NCBI RefSeq assembly: GCF_024622195.1
Contig: NZ_JANKBI010000004.1
Coordinates: forward strand, 299,807 to 363,806
Origin: Murimonas intestini
GTDB lineage: Bacteria; Bacillota; Clostridia; Lachnospirales; Lachnospiraceae
Direction of reading: 5' to 3'
Length of the DNA stretch: 64,000 bases
Shown here: positions 8,848 through 17,511 of the stretch, one piece after another
How the letters are laid out: every line of letters begins with the position of its first letter
How positions within the stretch are numbered: position 1 is the stretch's first letter
Made by a program: the position numbers and the translations under genes
The notes under the pieces: model-generated
The model's database searches: none
What the model was told of the DNA's origin: nothing
What the model saw: only the letters and a program-made list of their open reading frames with translations

Positions 8848-10152
8848 TTAAATAATTGAATAGAAATACAGCAGGCACACTGCTACAAGGATCCACATTA
8901 CAGGGCGGATCTCTTTAATTTTTCCAGATGCGATTTTCATGATCACATAAACAGGCAGGGCGGCACATATACCGTTTGCGATATTATTTCCAAAGATCGT
9001 AAATGCAATGCATACAAAGGCCGGAAACGCTTCTGTCATATCGTCAAAACGGATATTCTTCATGGCTCCCAGCATATTAATGCCAATGTACATAAGAACA
9101 GGAGCTGTGGCAGCCGATGGTATCATCAGCGCTACCGGCGCCAGTATCAGGGCAAGGGCAAAGAAAACCGATGTAAAGATAACTGTCAGCCCTGTCTTGC
9201 CTCCTGCCTCCACTCCTGCGGAGGATTCCAGGTATGTTGTCATACTGGGCATGCCAAACAGTGCACCGAAGCTTGTTGCCACTGCATCCACCTTAAAGCA
9301 TTTATCGATTCCCGGAAGGTTTCCGTCCTTATCCAGATAACCGGCCTTAGCTCCCACGCCCAGAACTGTGCCGAAGGTGGAAAAGAAGTCAGGCACAAAC
9401 AGAGCGATCAAAAACGGGATATATGCAAAATTCAAAGCCCCTGTAAAATCAATGCGCATAAACTGCTCCCCGATATTAGCCGGCATAGTAAAGAGGCTCT
9501 CAGGCAGCTTTGTCACTCCAAATGGTATACCAACAAGTGTCGTCAGGGCAATAGCTATGATCATGTCACCGGGTACTTTCCTGGATTTCAGGATGAGCAG
9601 GATCACAAATCCGATCACAGCCACTATAACTGTTGGTGCGGTCAGGTCACCGAAGCCCAGGCTTTTCTTTGCCTCATTGGCGATGATCAGTCCGCAGCTC
9701 TTAGCGCCCAGAAGCGCAATAAACAGGCCGATACCTGCGCTGACTGCATGCTTTAAGCTGACGGGGATGACCTTCACTACCGCCTCCCTCAGGCCCAGAA
9801 ACGATATGGCAATGAACAGCACACCGCTCCAGAATATAACACCTGCCGCGATTTCAGGCGATATCCCGTCATTTGCGATCATGGCAGTCACGATACCCAC
9901 GCTCCCCAGCCCCGGCGCCAGCGCAAAAGGCCTGTTCGTATAGAATGCCATGGCACAAGTCGTCAGGATGACAAGCAGTATTAATACAGTAAACATCACA
10001 TGCTTATTAAGCCCTGCGGACTCCATCATATTCGGGACTGTAGCCAGCACATACGCCATAGTCACGAAGGTTGTGAGCCCGGCAAGCAGCTCGGTCCTCA
10101 CATTTGTGTGGAACTCTGATAATTTAAATCTCTTCTCCAACCACTGTTTCAT
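8848..10152 (-). CDS. NCS2 family purine permease (AzgA type)
   Basis: 434 aa with about 12-14 membrane segments. N-terminal ELLAGLTTFVTMAYVLATVP and the later FVPDFFSTFGTVLGVGAKAG and SSAGVEAGGKTGLTV are signature stretches of the AzgA/PbuG-PbuO branch, which imports adenine, hypoxanthine or guanine by proton symport. Its position as first gene of an operon with adenine deaminase argues that adenine is a substrate. The start ATG 10152 has AAGGAGAGAG upstream. No purine riboswitch was recognised in the leader; control is more likely by the divergent LysR gene. Confidence 0.92.
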   Translation of the reverse strand: MKQWLEKRFKLSEFHTNVRTELLAGLTTFVTMAYVLATVPNMMESAGLNKHVMFTVLILLVILTTCAMAFYTNRPFALAPGLGSVGIVTAMIANDGISPEIAAGVIFWSGVLFIAISFLGLREAVVKVIPVSLKHAVSAGIGLFIALLGAKSCGLIIANEAKKSLGFGDLTAPTVIVAVIGFVILLILKSRKVPGDMIIAIALTTLVGIPFGVTKLPESLFTMPANIGEQFMRIDFTGALNFAYIPFLIALFVPDFFSTFGTVLGVGAKAGYLDKDGNLPGIDKCFKVDAVATSFGALFGMPSMTTYLESSAGVEAGGKTGLTVIFTSVFFALALILAPVALMIPSAATAPVLMYIGINMLGAMKNIRFDDMTEAFPAFVCIAFTIFGNNIANGICAALPVYVIMKIASGKIKEIRPVMWILVAVCLLYFYSII

Positions 10153-10261
10153 CTGTCTCTCTCCTTGCTTTTATTTTCTCCTTGTATTTCCTTGCTTCTC
10201 AGCTGTAATCATTGTAAAATAAACATAATTGAAAGTCTAATTCATCTTAGCCATGACAGCG

Positions 10262-10276
10262 ATTCCAATTTGGAAT
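10262..10276. promoter_or_regulatory. Palindromic LysR-type operator between permease and regulator
   Basis: A perfect 15-base palindrome, ATTCCAATTTGGAAT, fitting the T-N11-A rule for LysR boxes. It lies in the 198-base divergent space between the permease start and the LysR start, about 75 bases ahead of the regulator. Inferred to be the regulator's own binding site. Confidence 0.65.
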
Positions 10277-10350
10277 AAGAAAACCGGCAAGTAAATGAAA
10301 TATTACGCAGCAGGATTCCATATACCCGGAATTTGAAAACGGAGATAACT

Positions 10351-11268
10351 ATGAATATACACGAACTGAACTATGTACTCTGTATCGCCAGGCATCAGAA
10401 TATCACAAAAGCAGCCCAGGAGCTCTACATATCCCAGCCCACTCTCAGCAAACACCTGCAGAAGCTGGAACGTGACCTGGGCTTAAAGCTGTTTAGCCGC
10501 GTGGATAACTGCTATATTCCCACACATGCAGGCAGAAGGTATATGGAATACGCTGCAAAAGTCCTGGCTCTGACCCAGGACTGGGAGCACGAGCGCCAGG
10601 ACCTGCTCTCCTGCAACGACGGAGAATTAAATATAGCTATTCCGCTGATGCGCAGTTCCTGCATGATACCGCAGATCCTGCCGTCCTTCAGGAGACAGCA
10701 TCCCAATATCCGTGTCAACTTTCTTGAGGAGACACACGCCATCCAGGAACGGCTGCTGGACGATACCAGGATAGATTTTGCTATTTTCAGTGAGGACCGG
10801 CTTGACCCTAAGCTGGACAGCGAGATCCTTGGCTGTGAGCCTGTCCTTCTTGCCGTCTCCCCGGATCATCCCCTCGCGGCCGGGCACCCTGATTTTCTGG
10901 CTGCCGGAGGGAATTACCCCCTGCTGGACTGGACGATGATATCAGACGCTAAATTTATCCTTCATTTCCCGGAACAAAATACAGGCGCCATCACACAGCG
11001 CCTGCTTGAAAAACACCATATTAAACCAGGGATACCTTTTTATACCCGCAACACCCAGGCAGCGCTGCTGCTGGCCTCACAGAACCAGGGGATCTGTTTT
11101 GCCCCTGAGACTTATATCCGCAGCATGTCATTTGAGAGACCGCCTGTGTGCTTCTCACTTGGTGATGATGAAGCATTCACCACCACGATCCTGGCTTTCC
11201 GAAGAGGAGCGTACCTGACTGCCTACGCCCAGGACTTCATTTGTATTGCAAAAGAGTATTTCAGTTAA
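10351..11268 (+). CDS. LysR family transcriptional regulator
   Basis: A DNA-binding regulator. The N-terminal winged helix-turn-helix is clear: ITKAAQELYISQPTLSKHLQ at about residues 18-37, followed by the helix LERDLGLKLFSR. The C-terminal periplasmic-binding-like effector domain spans about 90-300. ATG 10351 (305 aa) is preferred over ATG 10333 because ACGGAGATAACT precedes it and the family starts at MNIHELNYV. Transcribed divergently from the purine permease-ade operon, which it probably controls in response to a purine or related metabolite (inference). Confidence 0.9.
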   Translation: MNIHELNYVLCIARHQNITKAAQELYISQPTLSKHLQKLERDLGLKLFSRVDNCYIPTHAGRRYMEYAAKVLALTQDWEHERQDLLSCNDGELNIAIPLMRSSCMIPQILPSFRRQHPNIRVNFLEETHAIQERLLDDTRIDFAIFSEDRLDPKLDSEILGCEPVLLAVSPDHPLAAGHPDFLAAGGNYPLLDWTMISDAKFILHFPEQNTGAITQRLLEKHHIKPGIPFYTRNTQAALLLASQNQGICFAPETYIRSMSFERPPVCFSLGDDEAFTTTILAFRRGAYLTAYAQDFICIAKEYFS

Positions 11269-11280
11269 TTTAGTGGAATA

Positions 11281-11967
11281 CTATGGGCGCTCCGGCATCT
11301 TGAAATCTGCCAGTGCCCTGTTCAGGAAATCATTGAAGGGTTTCATGACTGCACATATCTCTCCTGCTTTTCTTATAAATCCCTCCCCATCCAGAATATC
11401 TTCATCCGCTATGTATGCTTCCAGATACCAGCTCTTATATTTCAGATACTCAGCCTGGGGATGTTCTTTGTCATATCCGGCCGGAACGTTCTTCAGCGCA
11501 TTTCCCTTTACCTCAAAAAGCTCCTTAAACTGCGGATCACTGATAATATTTTCCCATTCCTCACCATGTGCCGAGATATGATCCCTCACCATGGCCGTGG
11601 CATCCTTAAACATATCTGCAAAAAGCCCGCCTCCAAGGAAGGAGCGTCCGCCCGGCCTGATCACAAGAAAATATCCCACCGGGACAGGCAGCTTTCCCCT
11701 TGAGGAGATATTTGCGCGGAAACACGGGTTATACGGAGATTTATCCTTGCTGAATCTTGTATCTCTCACCAGTTTAAAGGTCAGATCTTTTGGCTCATGT
11801 CCCAAGACTGACGGGTCTGCCTTGCCGATCTCACAGATCAGCTCACCTGTCAGCTGAAGGAATTCCTCATTTGCCGCCCTGTATTCCTCCTTATGCCCGT
11901 TATACCACTCTTTTGTATTATTTTTCTCTAAATCTGCCAGATACTCCAGCATTATCTTCGTATTCAA
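11281..11967 (-). CDS. DUF2461 domain protein (TIGR02453 family)
   Basis: 228 aa, cytoplasmic, matching DUF2461 along its length: NTKEWYNGHKEEYRAANEEF near the start, then LTFKLVRDTRFSKDKSPYNP and a GYFLVIRPGGRSFLGGGLF segment, all diagnostic. Function is not established. It starts with TTG 11967 overlapping the TGA of the upstream sigma factor gene (TTGA), with GAGGGGGA 8 bases before, so translation is coupled. The pairing of a sigma factor with this family in one operon is therefore direct. Confidence 0.85.
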   Translation of the reverse strand: MNTKIMLEYLADLEKNNTKEWYNGHKEEYRAANEEFLQLTGELICEIGKADPSVLGHEPKDLTFKLVRDTRFSKDKSPYNPCFRANISSRGKLPVPVGYFLVIRPGGRSFLGGGLFADMFKDATAMVRDHISAHGEEWENIISDPQFKELFEVKGNALKNVPAGYDKEHPQAEYLKYKSWYLEAYIADEDILDGEGFIRKAGEICAVMKPFNDFLNRALADFKMPERP

Positions 11968-12824
11968 TTTAATTCCCCCTCTGCGATTGTCTTAAATTCT
12001 TCTGATCCCAGAAATCCCTCTATCCACTCCCTTGCTTTTGGGCTGGTGCGGTAAAAAGGCATATCCCAGAATACAAATGACAGATCATCTACTTTTTCCA
12101 TTGCTTCCTTGCATTTTTTGAGGATTCCCTCATTTCCCTTTTCCATCACTGTATACTCCAGCCTGGCAGGATTGAGCCTGTGGGTGGCTGCCGCATAATT
12201 GATCCTCCGCTTGCACCTGCACATCCCCTTACCTGAGAGGCCGCAGTATTCCTCCAGAAAGGCCGCCATTTTTTCTTTCACCCGGGACAGGCGTTTTCTG
12301 TATGCTTCAGGAGTGATCTCCAGTATGTCGGCAGCTATCCTGCTGTCTACTTTCAGCATAGTGCCAAGAATATAAATGCATCTGCTCTCTTTATCAAGGC
12401 ATTGGAGCATTACATTTGTACACGACATCTTAAGCTCCTCCTCCAGAATGGCCTGATCCACTCCCATAGTCATGTCAGGCACGTCCTTCTCCTTCCCGCT
12501 TGCTATATCCTCGCCATAATACTCAAAACTGAGCGGATAACGCGAAAACATATTTTTCTTGTAGTCTTTCAGATGATTTACTGCGATCCTGAACACCCAC
12601 GTGCTGAAGCTGCTCTCACGCCTGAAGGAAGAGAGGTGTGTCATTACCTTGATCAGGATCTCCTGTGATGCATCTTCAGCGTCTGCAACCATGCCCAGCA
12701 TCCTCAGGGACAGATTAAACACCAGGTCCTGGATATCACCTATAATGAGCTCCAGCGCTTTCTTATCCCCTGCGATCGCCTGATCGATCAAAATTTCCAT
12801 TTCTGTCTGTAATTTATTTTCCAT
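11964..12824 (-). CDS. ECF-like RNA polymerase sigma factor with C-terminal extension
   Basis: 286 aa. Sigma region 2 covers about residues 30-95 with EDASQEILIKVMTHLSSF and STWVFRIAVNHLKDYKK. Sigma region 4 covers about 135-190 with DSRIAADILEITPEAYRKRL. Beyond residue 195 a further 85-90 residues follow, beginning with a small Cys cluster (CGLSGKGMCRCKRR). This is longer than a normal ECF factor. I chose ATG 12824 because a strong CAGGAGG precedes it; the longer frame to 12902 has none. It is the first gene of a two-gene operon with DUF2461. No anti-sigma gene is adjacent, so the tail may carry the regulation (inference). Confidence 0.85.
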   Translation of the reverse strand: MENKLQTEMEILIDQAIAGDKKALELIIGDIQDLVFNLSLRMLGMVADAEDASQEILIKVMTHLSSFRRESSFSTWVFRIAVNHLKDYKKNMFSRYPLSFEYYGEDIASGKEKDVPDMTMGVDQAILEEELKMSCTNVMLQCLDKESRCIYILGTMLKVDSRIAADILEITPEAYRKRLSRVKEKMAAFLEEYCGLSGKGMCRCKRRINYAAATHRLNPARLEYTVMEKGNEGILKKCKEAMEKVDDLSFVFWDMPFYRTSPKAREWIEGFLGSEEFKTIAEGELN

Positions 12825-12928
12825 TATTTTTACCTCCTGATAATTAGACAGTCCCCGTCCGGATTTGTGACATATAAAATAGTAAATACACAGACCTGCC
12901 AAATAGTTACGAATAATATAAAGCTAAA

Positions 12929-12958
12929 GCGCCTGAATTGCAATTCAATCCAGACGCC
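12929..12958. terminator. Terminator between sigma factor and PfkB kinase genes
   Basis: Imperfect inverted repeat with outer ends GCGCCTG and CAGACGC around a GAATTGCAATTC core, followed by CCTTTTG on the plus strand and GCTTTAGCTTT on the minus strand. It is 16 bases past the end of the kinase gene and most likely ends that transcript. Confidence 0.6.
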
Positions 12959-12973
12959 TTTTGTCATTATTAT

Positions 12974-13861
12974 TTATTTCTGTGATGCCCTGATCACTTC
13001 CTCCATCATGGGTATGGATGCAGCCGCACCTTTTCTTGAGACTGCAATGGCTGATGCTCTGGCGCACATATCCAGTATCTTCTCAATCTCCATGCCTTTA
13101 AGCAGTCCTGCTATGAAATAGCCTGTAAATGTATCCCCGGCAGCCGTAGTGTCCACAGCCTTAACCTCATAAGCACTCTGCCGGCAGAGCTTTTCACTGT
13201 CCTGGTAAATGCAGCCGTCCCTGCCTAGTGTCAGCACCACTCTGGCCTGCGGAAACTTCTCCTTCATGACAGCCAGCACATCCTCAGGATTCTCCGTGCC
13301 TGCTATCTGGGCGCCTTCTATCTCATTCATGAGAAATATAGATATCTTTCCCATATCCACAGCCTCAAGCGCCTCATCCATAGGCGACGGGTTCAGGATA
13401 ATGACCATATTCTTATCATATGCCCTGTCTACCACATAGTCCAGGAGATTTATTTCATTCTGCAGGATCAGCAGATCACCTTCCCCAAAATCTTCCAGCA
13501 CCCTGTCAATATATTCCTTTGTAAATGACCTGTTGCTGCCCCCATAGAGCAGAATGCAGTTCTGGGCTTCCTTGTCTACCTGGATAATCGTATGTCCGCT
13601 CTTGCCCTCTATCTTCTGGATATATCCTGTATCTACCCCATTCTCCTGGCACACTGCAAGGAGAGGCTCTCCCTCTTCCCCTATAAGTCCTGCATGAAAG
13701 ACAGGCACTCCTGCTTTCGCCATGGCAATAGACTGGTTCAGACCCTTGCCCCCGCAAAATACTTCCATTTTTTTAGACGCCAGCGTTTCCCCGCCTTTCA
13801 GGATATGGTCTACTGTGTAGACATAATCCAGATTCAGTGACCCCATATTTAATACCTTCAT
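12974..13861 (-). CDS. PfkB family carbohydrate kinase (ribokinase-like)
   Basis: About 295 aa. Phosphorylates a sugar or nucleoside with ATP. Both PfkB signatures are seen: substrate-binding GGKGLNQSIAMAKAG (about residues 38-52) and the catalytic/anion-hole motif DTTAAGDTFTGYFIAGL (about 240-256), where the Asp of AAGDT is the catalytic base. ATG 13861 follows GGGAGGGA by five bases; an upstream ATG at 13876 is possible. The sequence is nearest to ribokinase, but with no rbs transport genes next to it the substrate stays open. It stands alone between two terminators. Confidence 0.88.
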   Translation of the reverse strand: MKVLNMGSLNLDYVYTVDHILKGGETLASKKMEVFCGGKGLNQSIAMAKAGVPVFHAGLIGEEGEPLLAVCQENGVDTGYIQKIEGKSGHTIIQVDKEAQNCILLYGGSNRSFTKEYIDRVLEDFGEGDLLILQNEINLLDYVVDRAYDKNMVIILNPSPMDEALEAVDMGKISIFLMNEIEGAQIAGTENPEDVLAVMKEKFPQARVVLTLGRDGCIYQDSEKLCRQSAYEVKAVDTTAAGDTFTGYFIAGLLKGMEIEKILDMCARASAIAVSRKGAAASIPMMEEVIRASQK

Positions 13862-14067
13862 CTTTTTCCCTCCCATAATCTAATCTCTGCAGCATTCCGG
13901 CCCCAGAAAGCCTGCTTTCAGTGAAAACGATTTCTTAAAATGCTTTCTTCTATCGGTATTTTATAAGCAACACGTCAATAAGTCAACTCTCGTTTTTACT
14001 TTTCAGCAGAAATACCAGGATGCCCTGTTTGAAGCAATCACAGAGAACTGGCTCAGCACAGATGTAC

Positions 14068-14694
14068 TCAGCTATGTTTTACGGCATTTAGGACAAACGT
14101 GTGCCAGTTAATCATTTTCCACTTTTCTGCTTCTAAGCCATGCTTACTCAGCAGGACAATGATTTCCTTTTTCCCATAGATCCGGTAATCCCCGCTGTTT
14201 CCATACTGCAGCCCCCTGTTAAACAGCCATCGGACGGGGCCAACCGGAATTGTGGGGTCACCAAGCACCAGTGTTCCCCCTGGTTTTAAGACTCTTTTTA
14301 TCTCTTCCAGCGCCGCATCCGGGTCAGTATAATGGTGGAAAGAGGCATTGCAGATTATGATATCAAATATATCATTGCTGTATGGGAGCGCCGCCGCGTC
14401 TGCTGCCTTTAACTCCACTCCCTTCCCCACTCTTTTTTGTGCTTCCCGGATCATTGCCTCTGAAATATCTACGCCCGAATATTCTGCCTCTCTATTTTTC
14501 TGAAGCATTCTGATAACATTTCCATTTCCGCACCCCAGATCCAGTATCTTTCTCCCCTGAAGCTCCATAACCCTGCTGACGATCTCTGAGTACATACACT
14601 TCACAAATTTACCGTCACTGCTGGAATCATACTCCTTTGCCTCCTTGTCAAAATACGACTTTGTTTTTTCCTGCATTCTTTTCTTTGTATTCAT
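14068..14694 (-). CDS. Class I SAM-dependent methyltransferase
   Basis: About 208 aa. The Rossmann motif I is ILDLGCGNGNVIRML (about residues 43-57), followed by the acidic SGVDISEAMIREA, then IIICNASFHHYTDPDAALEE and LKPGGTLVLGDP, all standard in the Methyltransf_11 family. The acceptor molecule is unknown. ATG 14694 is chosen because AGGAGGGG lies upstream. The gene follows a TetR regulator on the same strand and has a copy of that regulator's apparent operator at 14725-14742, so it is probably repressed by it. Confidence 0.85.
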   Translation of the reverse strand: MNTKKRMQEKTKSYFDKEAKEYDSSSDGKFVKCMYSEIVSRVMELQGRKILDLGCGNGNVIRMLQKNREAEYSGVDISEAMIREAQKRVGKGVELKAADAAALPYSNDIFDIIICNASFHHYTDPDAALEEIKRVLKPGGTLVLGDPTIPVGPVRWLFNRGLQYGNSGDYRIYGKKEIIVLLSKHGLEAEKWKMINWHTFVLNAVKHS

Positions 14695-14724
14695 AGCTCT
14701 ATAACCCCTCCTGTTGATCATTGG

Positions 14725-14742
14725 TTGAACATGTGTCATTGA
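14725..14742. promoter_or_regulatory. Second TetR-type operator copy ahead of the methyltransferase
   Basis: TTGAACATGTGTCATTGA, matching 16 of 18 positions of the box overlapping the tetR promoter (15416-15433). It sits 31 bases upstream of the methyltransferase start. Confidence 0.6.
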
Positions 14743-14770
14743 CTATAATTCAATATCCAGGTGTAAATTT

Positions 14771-14790
14771 CCCCGCCAGCATTGGCGGGG
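14771..14790 (-). terminator. GC-rich hairpin after the TetR gene
   Basis: Perfect 8-base arms CCCCGCCA and TGGCGGGG with a 4-base loop, 24 bases past the tetR stop. The following T stretch is short, so termination may be incomplete and the methyltransferase may be read partly from the tetR promoter. Confidence 0.6.
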
Positions 14791-14813
14791 CTTGCTTAAA
14801 TCTACACTGTTAT

Positions 14814-15383
14814 TTATTTTAAGACTTTTAATACAAACTCCTTGAGGATCTCCAGTTTTTGGTCAGAATTCATCTCGCTGTCATTAATAAGCCCAATCTC
14901 ACCATTCAGGATAAATAGGGCTGCCGCCCTGGCATCAGGCACATTAATTTCTTTTCTCTTTTTTAATTCCTCCAGGTAGGCAGCCACATACGGCAGAATA
15001 ATATGCAGCATTTCCATGTCCAGCTGTCTGTGGAACAGCTCATTCCCCTTTTCATGGAAAAAACCTGCATATACATATGAACAGTCATCCTCTGCTTCCT
15101 GCCACACCTTCCCCAGTCTCTCAATGCACTCATTCACCGAAAGATCTGTCTGGCTGAAGACTTCAATAAAACTCCTGCTGCAGGACTGTGCATATTTTTT
15201 GACTGCTTCTTCATACAAAGCCTGTTTATTCTGGAAATAATGATAACACAGTCCTGACGCTACATTCATCTCCCTGGCTATATCTTTCATTGTTACAGCC
15301 TCATAGCCTCTCTCAGCAAAGACCTTCATGGCTGTGTCTATGATCTCCTGTTTCCTGACCTCCGGCTCTTTTGATATACGCAT
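14814..15383 (-). CDS. TetR/AcrR family transcriptional regulator
   Basis: 189 aa. The N-terminal helix-turn-helix is clear: IIDTAMKVFAERGYEAVTMK and IAREMNVASGLCYHYFQNKQ (about residues 14-55). The rest is the helical ligand-binding half. A promoter with a near-palindromic box overlapping its -35 lies just upstream, a usual sign of self-repression, and the same box recurs before the downstream methyltransferase. The inducer is not known. Confidence 0.9.
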   Translation of the reverse strand: MRISKEPEVRKQEIIDTAMKVFAERGYEAVTMKDIAREMNVASGLCYHYFQNKQALYEEAVKKYAQSCSRSFIEVFSQTDLSVNECIERLGKVWQEAEDDCSYVYAGFFHEKGNELFHRQLDMEMLHIILPYVAAYLEELKKRKEINVPDARAAALFILNGEIGLINDSEMNSDQKLEILKEFVLKVLK

Positions 15384-15401
15384 TTTCTCACCTCTGGGAT
15401 A

Positions 15402-15433
15402 AATATATCACCTCATTGAACATATGTCAATGA
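15402..15433 (-). promoter_or_regulatory. tetR promoter with overlapping operator
   Basis: Minus-strand TTGACA (15425-15430), 17-base spacer, TATATT (15402-15407). The -35 lies within the near-palindrome CATTGAACATATGTCAATG (15414-15432), whose half sites CATTGA/TCAATG are exact complements. Confidence 0.75.
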
Positions 15434-15515
15434 ATAATATTCAATCAACTATTCAGCATCAGCAGATCAATAGAGCTTTGCAGCTGTTTCTGGTAAATAG
15501 GATATTTCCCAATAT

Positions 15516-16154
15516 CTATATAAGCTCCTTATGCCTGTATATATGAACCGAGATCTTCATGGAAATTAAAAGTACGGCTGCTCCTGCCATAAACAGCAGT
15601 ACATTCTGCAGCAGCACGGGGATCATGTCTAAGAAGTCCGGTCTCAGATTTCCGTACTTTGCAAATGCAGCTAATGAGACAGGGGATGCCATTATGACCA
15701 ACATAAAAAATATCTTTGTTTTGTCATATCCCAGTTTATATTGTAAAGGTACATAAATACTGTATACAACTGAAGCTCCCAGAAAAACCGCTAAAACACC
15801 AGTCAGATTCATACTCCCTACCTGAGGTATAAACAGAGATTCTATCCAGTAGATCAATACACAGTATACAAAGATCAAAATAAATACAATATACTTTGAC
15901 TGTACGAGCCCCCTGCTGGGGTAAGGCGTAGAACACAGAAGCGCCGAGGCTTTGGAATACTGGTTTTCCTTCATAGATAAATTCTGGAAGAACATAAACT
16001 CTGAAAAAACCACAGCCAGCGCGAAACCCGTATACTGTGCAAATTCCGGCATTCTCCATCCTATAAACAATGGTATGCCTATTGCCATAAGTATAACTAA
16101 CTGGGCATACTTCTTTGAAATCAGAATATCCTTCTTCACTAAATGGATAAGCAT
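15516..16154 (-). CDS. ABC-2 type transporter permease
   Basis: 212 aa, six predicted membrane segments, with the N-terminus MLIHLVKKDILISKKYAQLV typical of the ABC2_membrane_5 group (BcrB/YtrC-like). Starts two bases after the ATPase gene. It forms a small exporter with the ATP-binding protein 16157-17014, under the GntR regulator that heads the operon. Similar GntR-ATPase-permease operons respond to cell-wall or membrane-active compounds, but the substrate here is not shown by the sequence. Confidence 0.8.
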   Translation of the reverse strand: MLIHLVKKDILISKKYAQLVILMAIGIPLFIGWRMPEFAQYTGFALAVVFSEFMFFQNLSMKENQYSKASALLCSTPYPSRGLVQSKYIVFILIFVYCVLIYWIESLFIPQVGSMNLTGVLAVFLGASVVYSIYVPLQYKLGYDKTKIFFMLVIMASPVSLAAFAKYGNLRPDFLDMIPVLLQNVLLFMAGAAVLLISMKISVHIYRHKELI

Positions 16155-16156
16155 AA

Positions 16157-17014
16157 TTACTTCCCCCTTCCAATATAGGCCAGCATTATATCCTCAATAT
16201 CAGGGCGTTCCGCCAGAATATCCGGCATTCTCCGCCGCAGCTCATCCAGCCTTGCAGTGATTCCGCTAAAGCCATAGTCTGTGGCCTGCAGATCTAAGAA
16301 CATCGCCCTGCTTTCATTATCTAACCAGCTGATATCCCCTTTAACTCTCCTGTGCCTGTCCACCAGGACATCTTTTTCACAATCCAGTATTATCCGTCCA
16401 CTGTCAATGAGTACAATAGTATCTGCTATTTTGTCCAGGTCTGAAATAATGTGCGTTGAAAAGAATACGCCCCGCCCGCCTTTTTTCATATATTCACCAA
16501 GGATGTCAAGGATCTGGCTGCGTATCTGGGGATCCAGCCCGCTGGTGGGCTCATCCATAATCAGCAGCTCGGCTTTATGGGAGAGCGCAAGTGCAAGAGC
16601 AAATTTCATCTTCATCCCTTTGGACAGAGTCGAGATTGTCTGTTTTCCGTCCAGCTTAAATAATTCCATATACATCCTGTAGTCTGCCTCACACCACTTG
16701 TCATATGCCGGGGCAACTATGCTTTTCATCTCCGCCATTGACAGCTCGTCATAGAAATAACTGTCATCAAAGACAACACCGATCCTGTTTTTAAGAGACC
16801 TCTCATTTCCCTCCAGGTCTTTTCCAAATATCCTGATGCGCCCTGATTCCCTCCCGATAATTCCCAGTATAGCGCGGATGGTAGTTGTCTTTCCTGCCCC
16901 ATTTGCTCCTATGAACCCTGTAATACATCCTTCCGGCAGTGTAAAACTCACATCCGTCAGTGAAAACTTATTATATCTTTTATTCAGACCTGTTACTTCT
17001 AAAATGTTATCCAT
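16157..17014 (-). CDS. ABC transporter ATP-binding protein
   Basis: 285 aa. Walker A GANGAGKTTTIRAIL (about residues 35-49), signature LSKGMKMKFALALAL (about 134-148), Walker B ELLIMDEPTSGLDP (about 154-167) and the H-loop STHIISDLDKIADT are all intact. The C-terminal 70 residues are of the drug-exporter type. Placed between its regulator (2 bases) and its permease (2 bases), so the three genes are transcribed together. Confidence 0.93.
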   Translation of the reverse strand: MDNILEVTGLNKRYNKFSLTDVSFTLPEGCITGFIGANGAGKTTTIRAILGIIGRESGRIRIFGKDLEGNERSLKNRIGVVFDDSYFYDELSMAEMKSIVAPAYDKWCEADYRMYMELFKLDGKQTISTLSKGMKMKFALALALSHKAELLIMDEPTSGLDPQIRSQILDILGEYMKKGGRGVFFSTHIISDLDKIADTIVLIDSGRIILDCEKDVLVDRHRRVKGDISWLDNESRAMFLDLQATDYGFSGITARLDELRRRMPDILAERPDIEDIMLAYIGRGK

Positions 17015-17015
17015 A

Positions 17016-17390
17016 CTATTCCTCCCCGTATAAGATATCCATCATTTCCTGCAGTTCTTCCTGGGGGATTCCCAGTGCCTTTGCATCTTTTATCATATCT
17101 GCCATCTTTTGTTCCACCACGCGTCTTTTAGATTCTCTGAGCAGTTCAAGATTCCCGGTTGAGATAAATGTCCCTATTCCCACCTGCCGTGACAGAAACC
17201 CTTCATTCTCAAGCTCTTCATACACCCGGCGGATCGTCAGGACACTGACCTTCAGGTCATTTGCAAAGTTCCTGATAGACGGAACCGGGTCGCCGTCCCT
17301 CAATTCCCCGGAGAAAATAGCTTCTTTCATCTGTTCCTTGATCTGCTGGTAGAGCGGCTGGTCTGATGTATTTGAAATAATAACCTTCAT
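17016..17390 (-). CDS. GntR family regulator (YtrA type)
   Basis: About 124 aa. Winged helix at residues 8-75: QPLYQQIKEQMKEAIFSGEL, VPSIRNFANDLKVSVLTIRR and the wing GFLSRQVGIGTFIS. The effector part is very short, as in the YtrA subfamily that controls ABC export operons. ATG 17390 follows GAGGGGG by about 10 bases; the longer frame to 17471 would include the promoter. A palindrome lies over its promoter, so self-control is likely. Confidence 0.9.
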   Translation of the reverse strand: MKVIISNTSDQPLYQQIKEQMKEAIFSGELRDGDPVPSIRNFANDLKVSVLTIRRVYEELENEGFLSRQVGIGTFISTGNLELLRESKRRVVEQKMADMIKDAKALGIPQEELQEMMDILYGEE

Positions 17391-17430
17391 TTTTTCTATC
17401 GCCCCCTCAGTGTGATGTTTCCATAAGCAC

Positions 17431-17459
17431 ACTATACACTTATAGCACATGCTTGTCAA
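17431..17459 (-). promoter_or_regulatory. Promoter and operator of the GntR-ABC operon
   Basis: Minus-strand TTGACA (17454-17459), 17-base spacer, TATAGT (17431-17436). The inverted repeat CTATA-cact-TATAG (17432-17445) overlaps the -10 and spacer, where YtrA-type regulators usually bind. Confidence 0.75.
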
Positions 17460-17484
17460 TATACTTCGCACAATAATGTTATAT

Positions 17485-17511
17485 AAAAAAGCAAGGCAGA
17501 CAAAGCCGCCT
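17485..17511 (-). terminator. Terminator of the helicase-GNAT-nitroreductase-tag operon
   Basis: Minus-strand stem AGGCGG/CTGCCT with a short loop, then TTGC and six T residues, downstream of the tag stop at 17603. Confidence 0.6.

Noticed and set aside
13960..14100. Coding-like plus-strand stretch (QKYQDALFEAITENWLSTDV)
   Set aside because: No start codon or ribosome site, no recognised family, and it runs into the methyltransferase 3' end. It may be a remnant, but the evidence is too thin to annotate.
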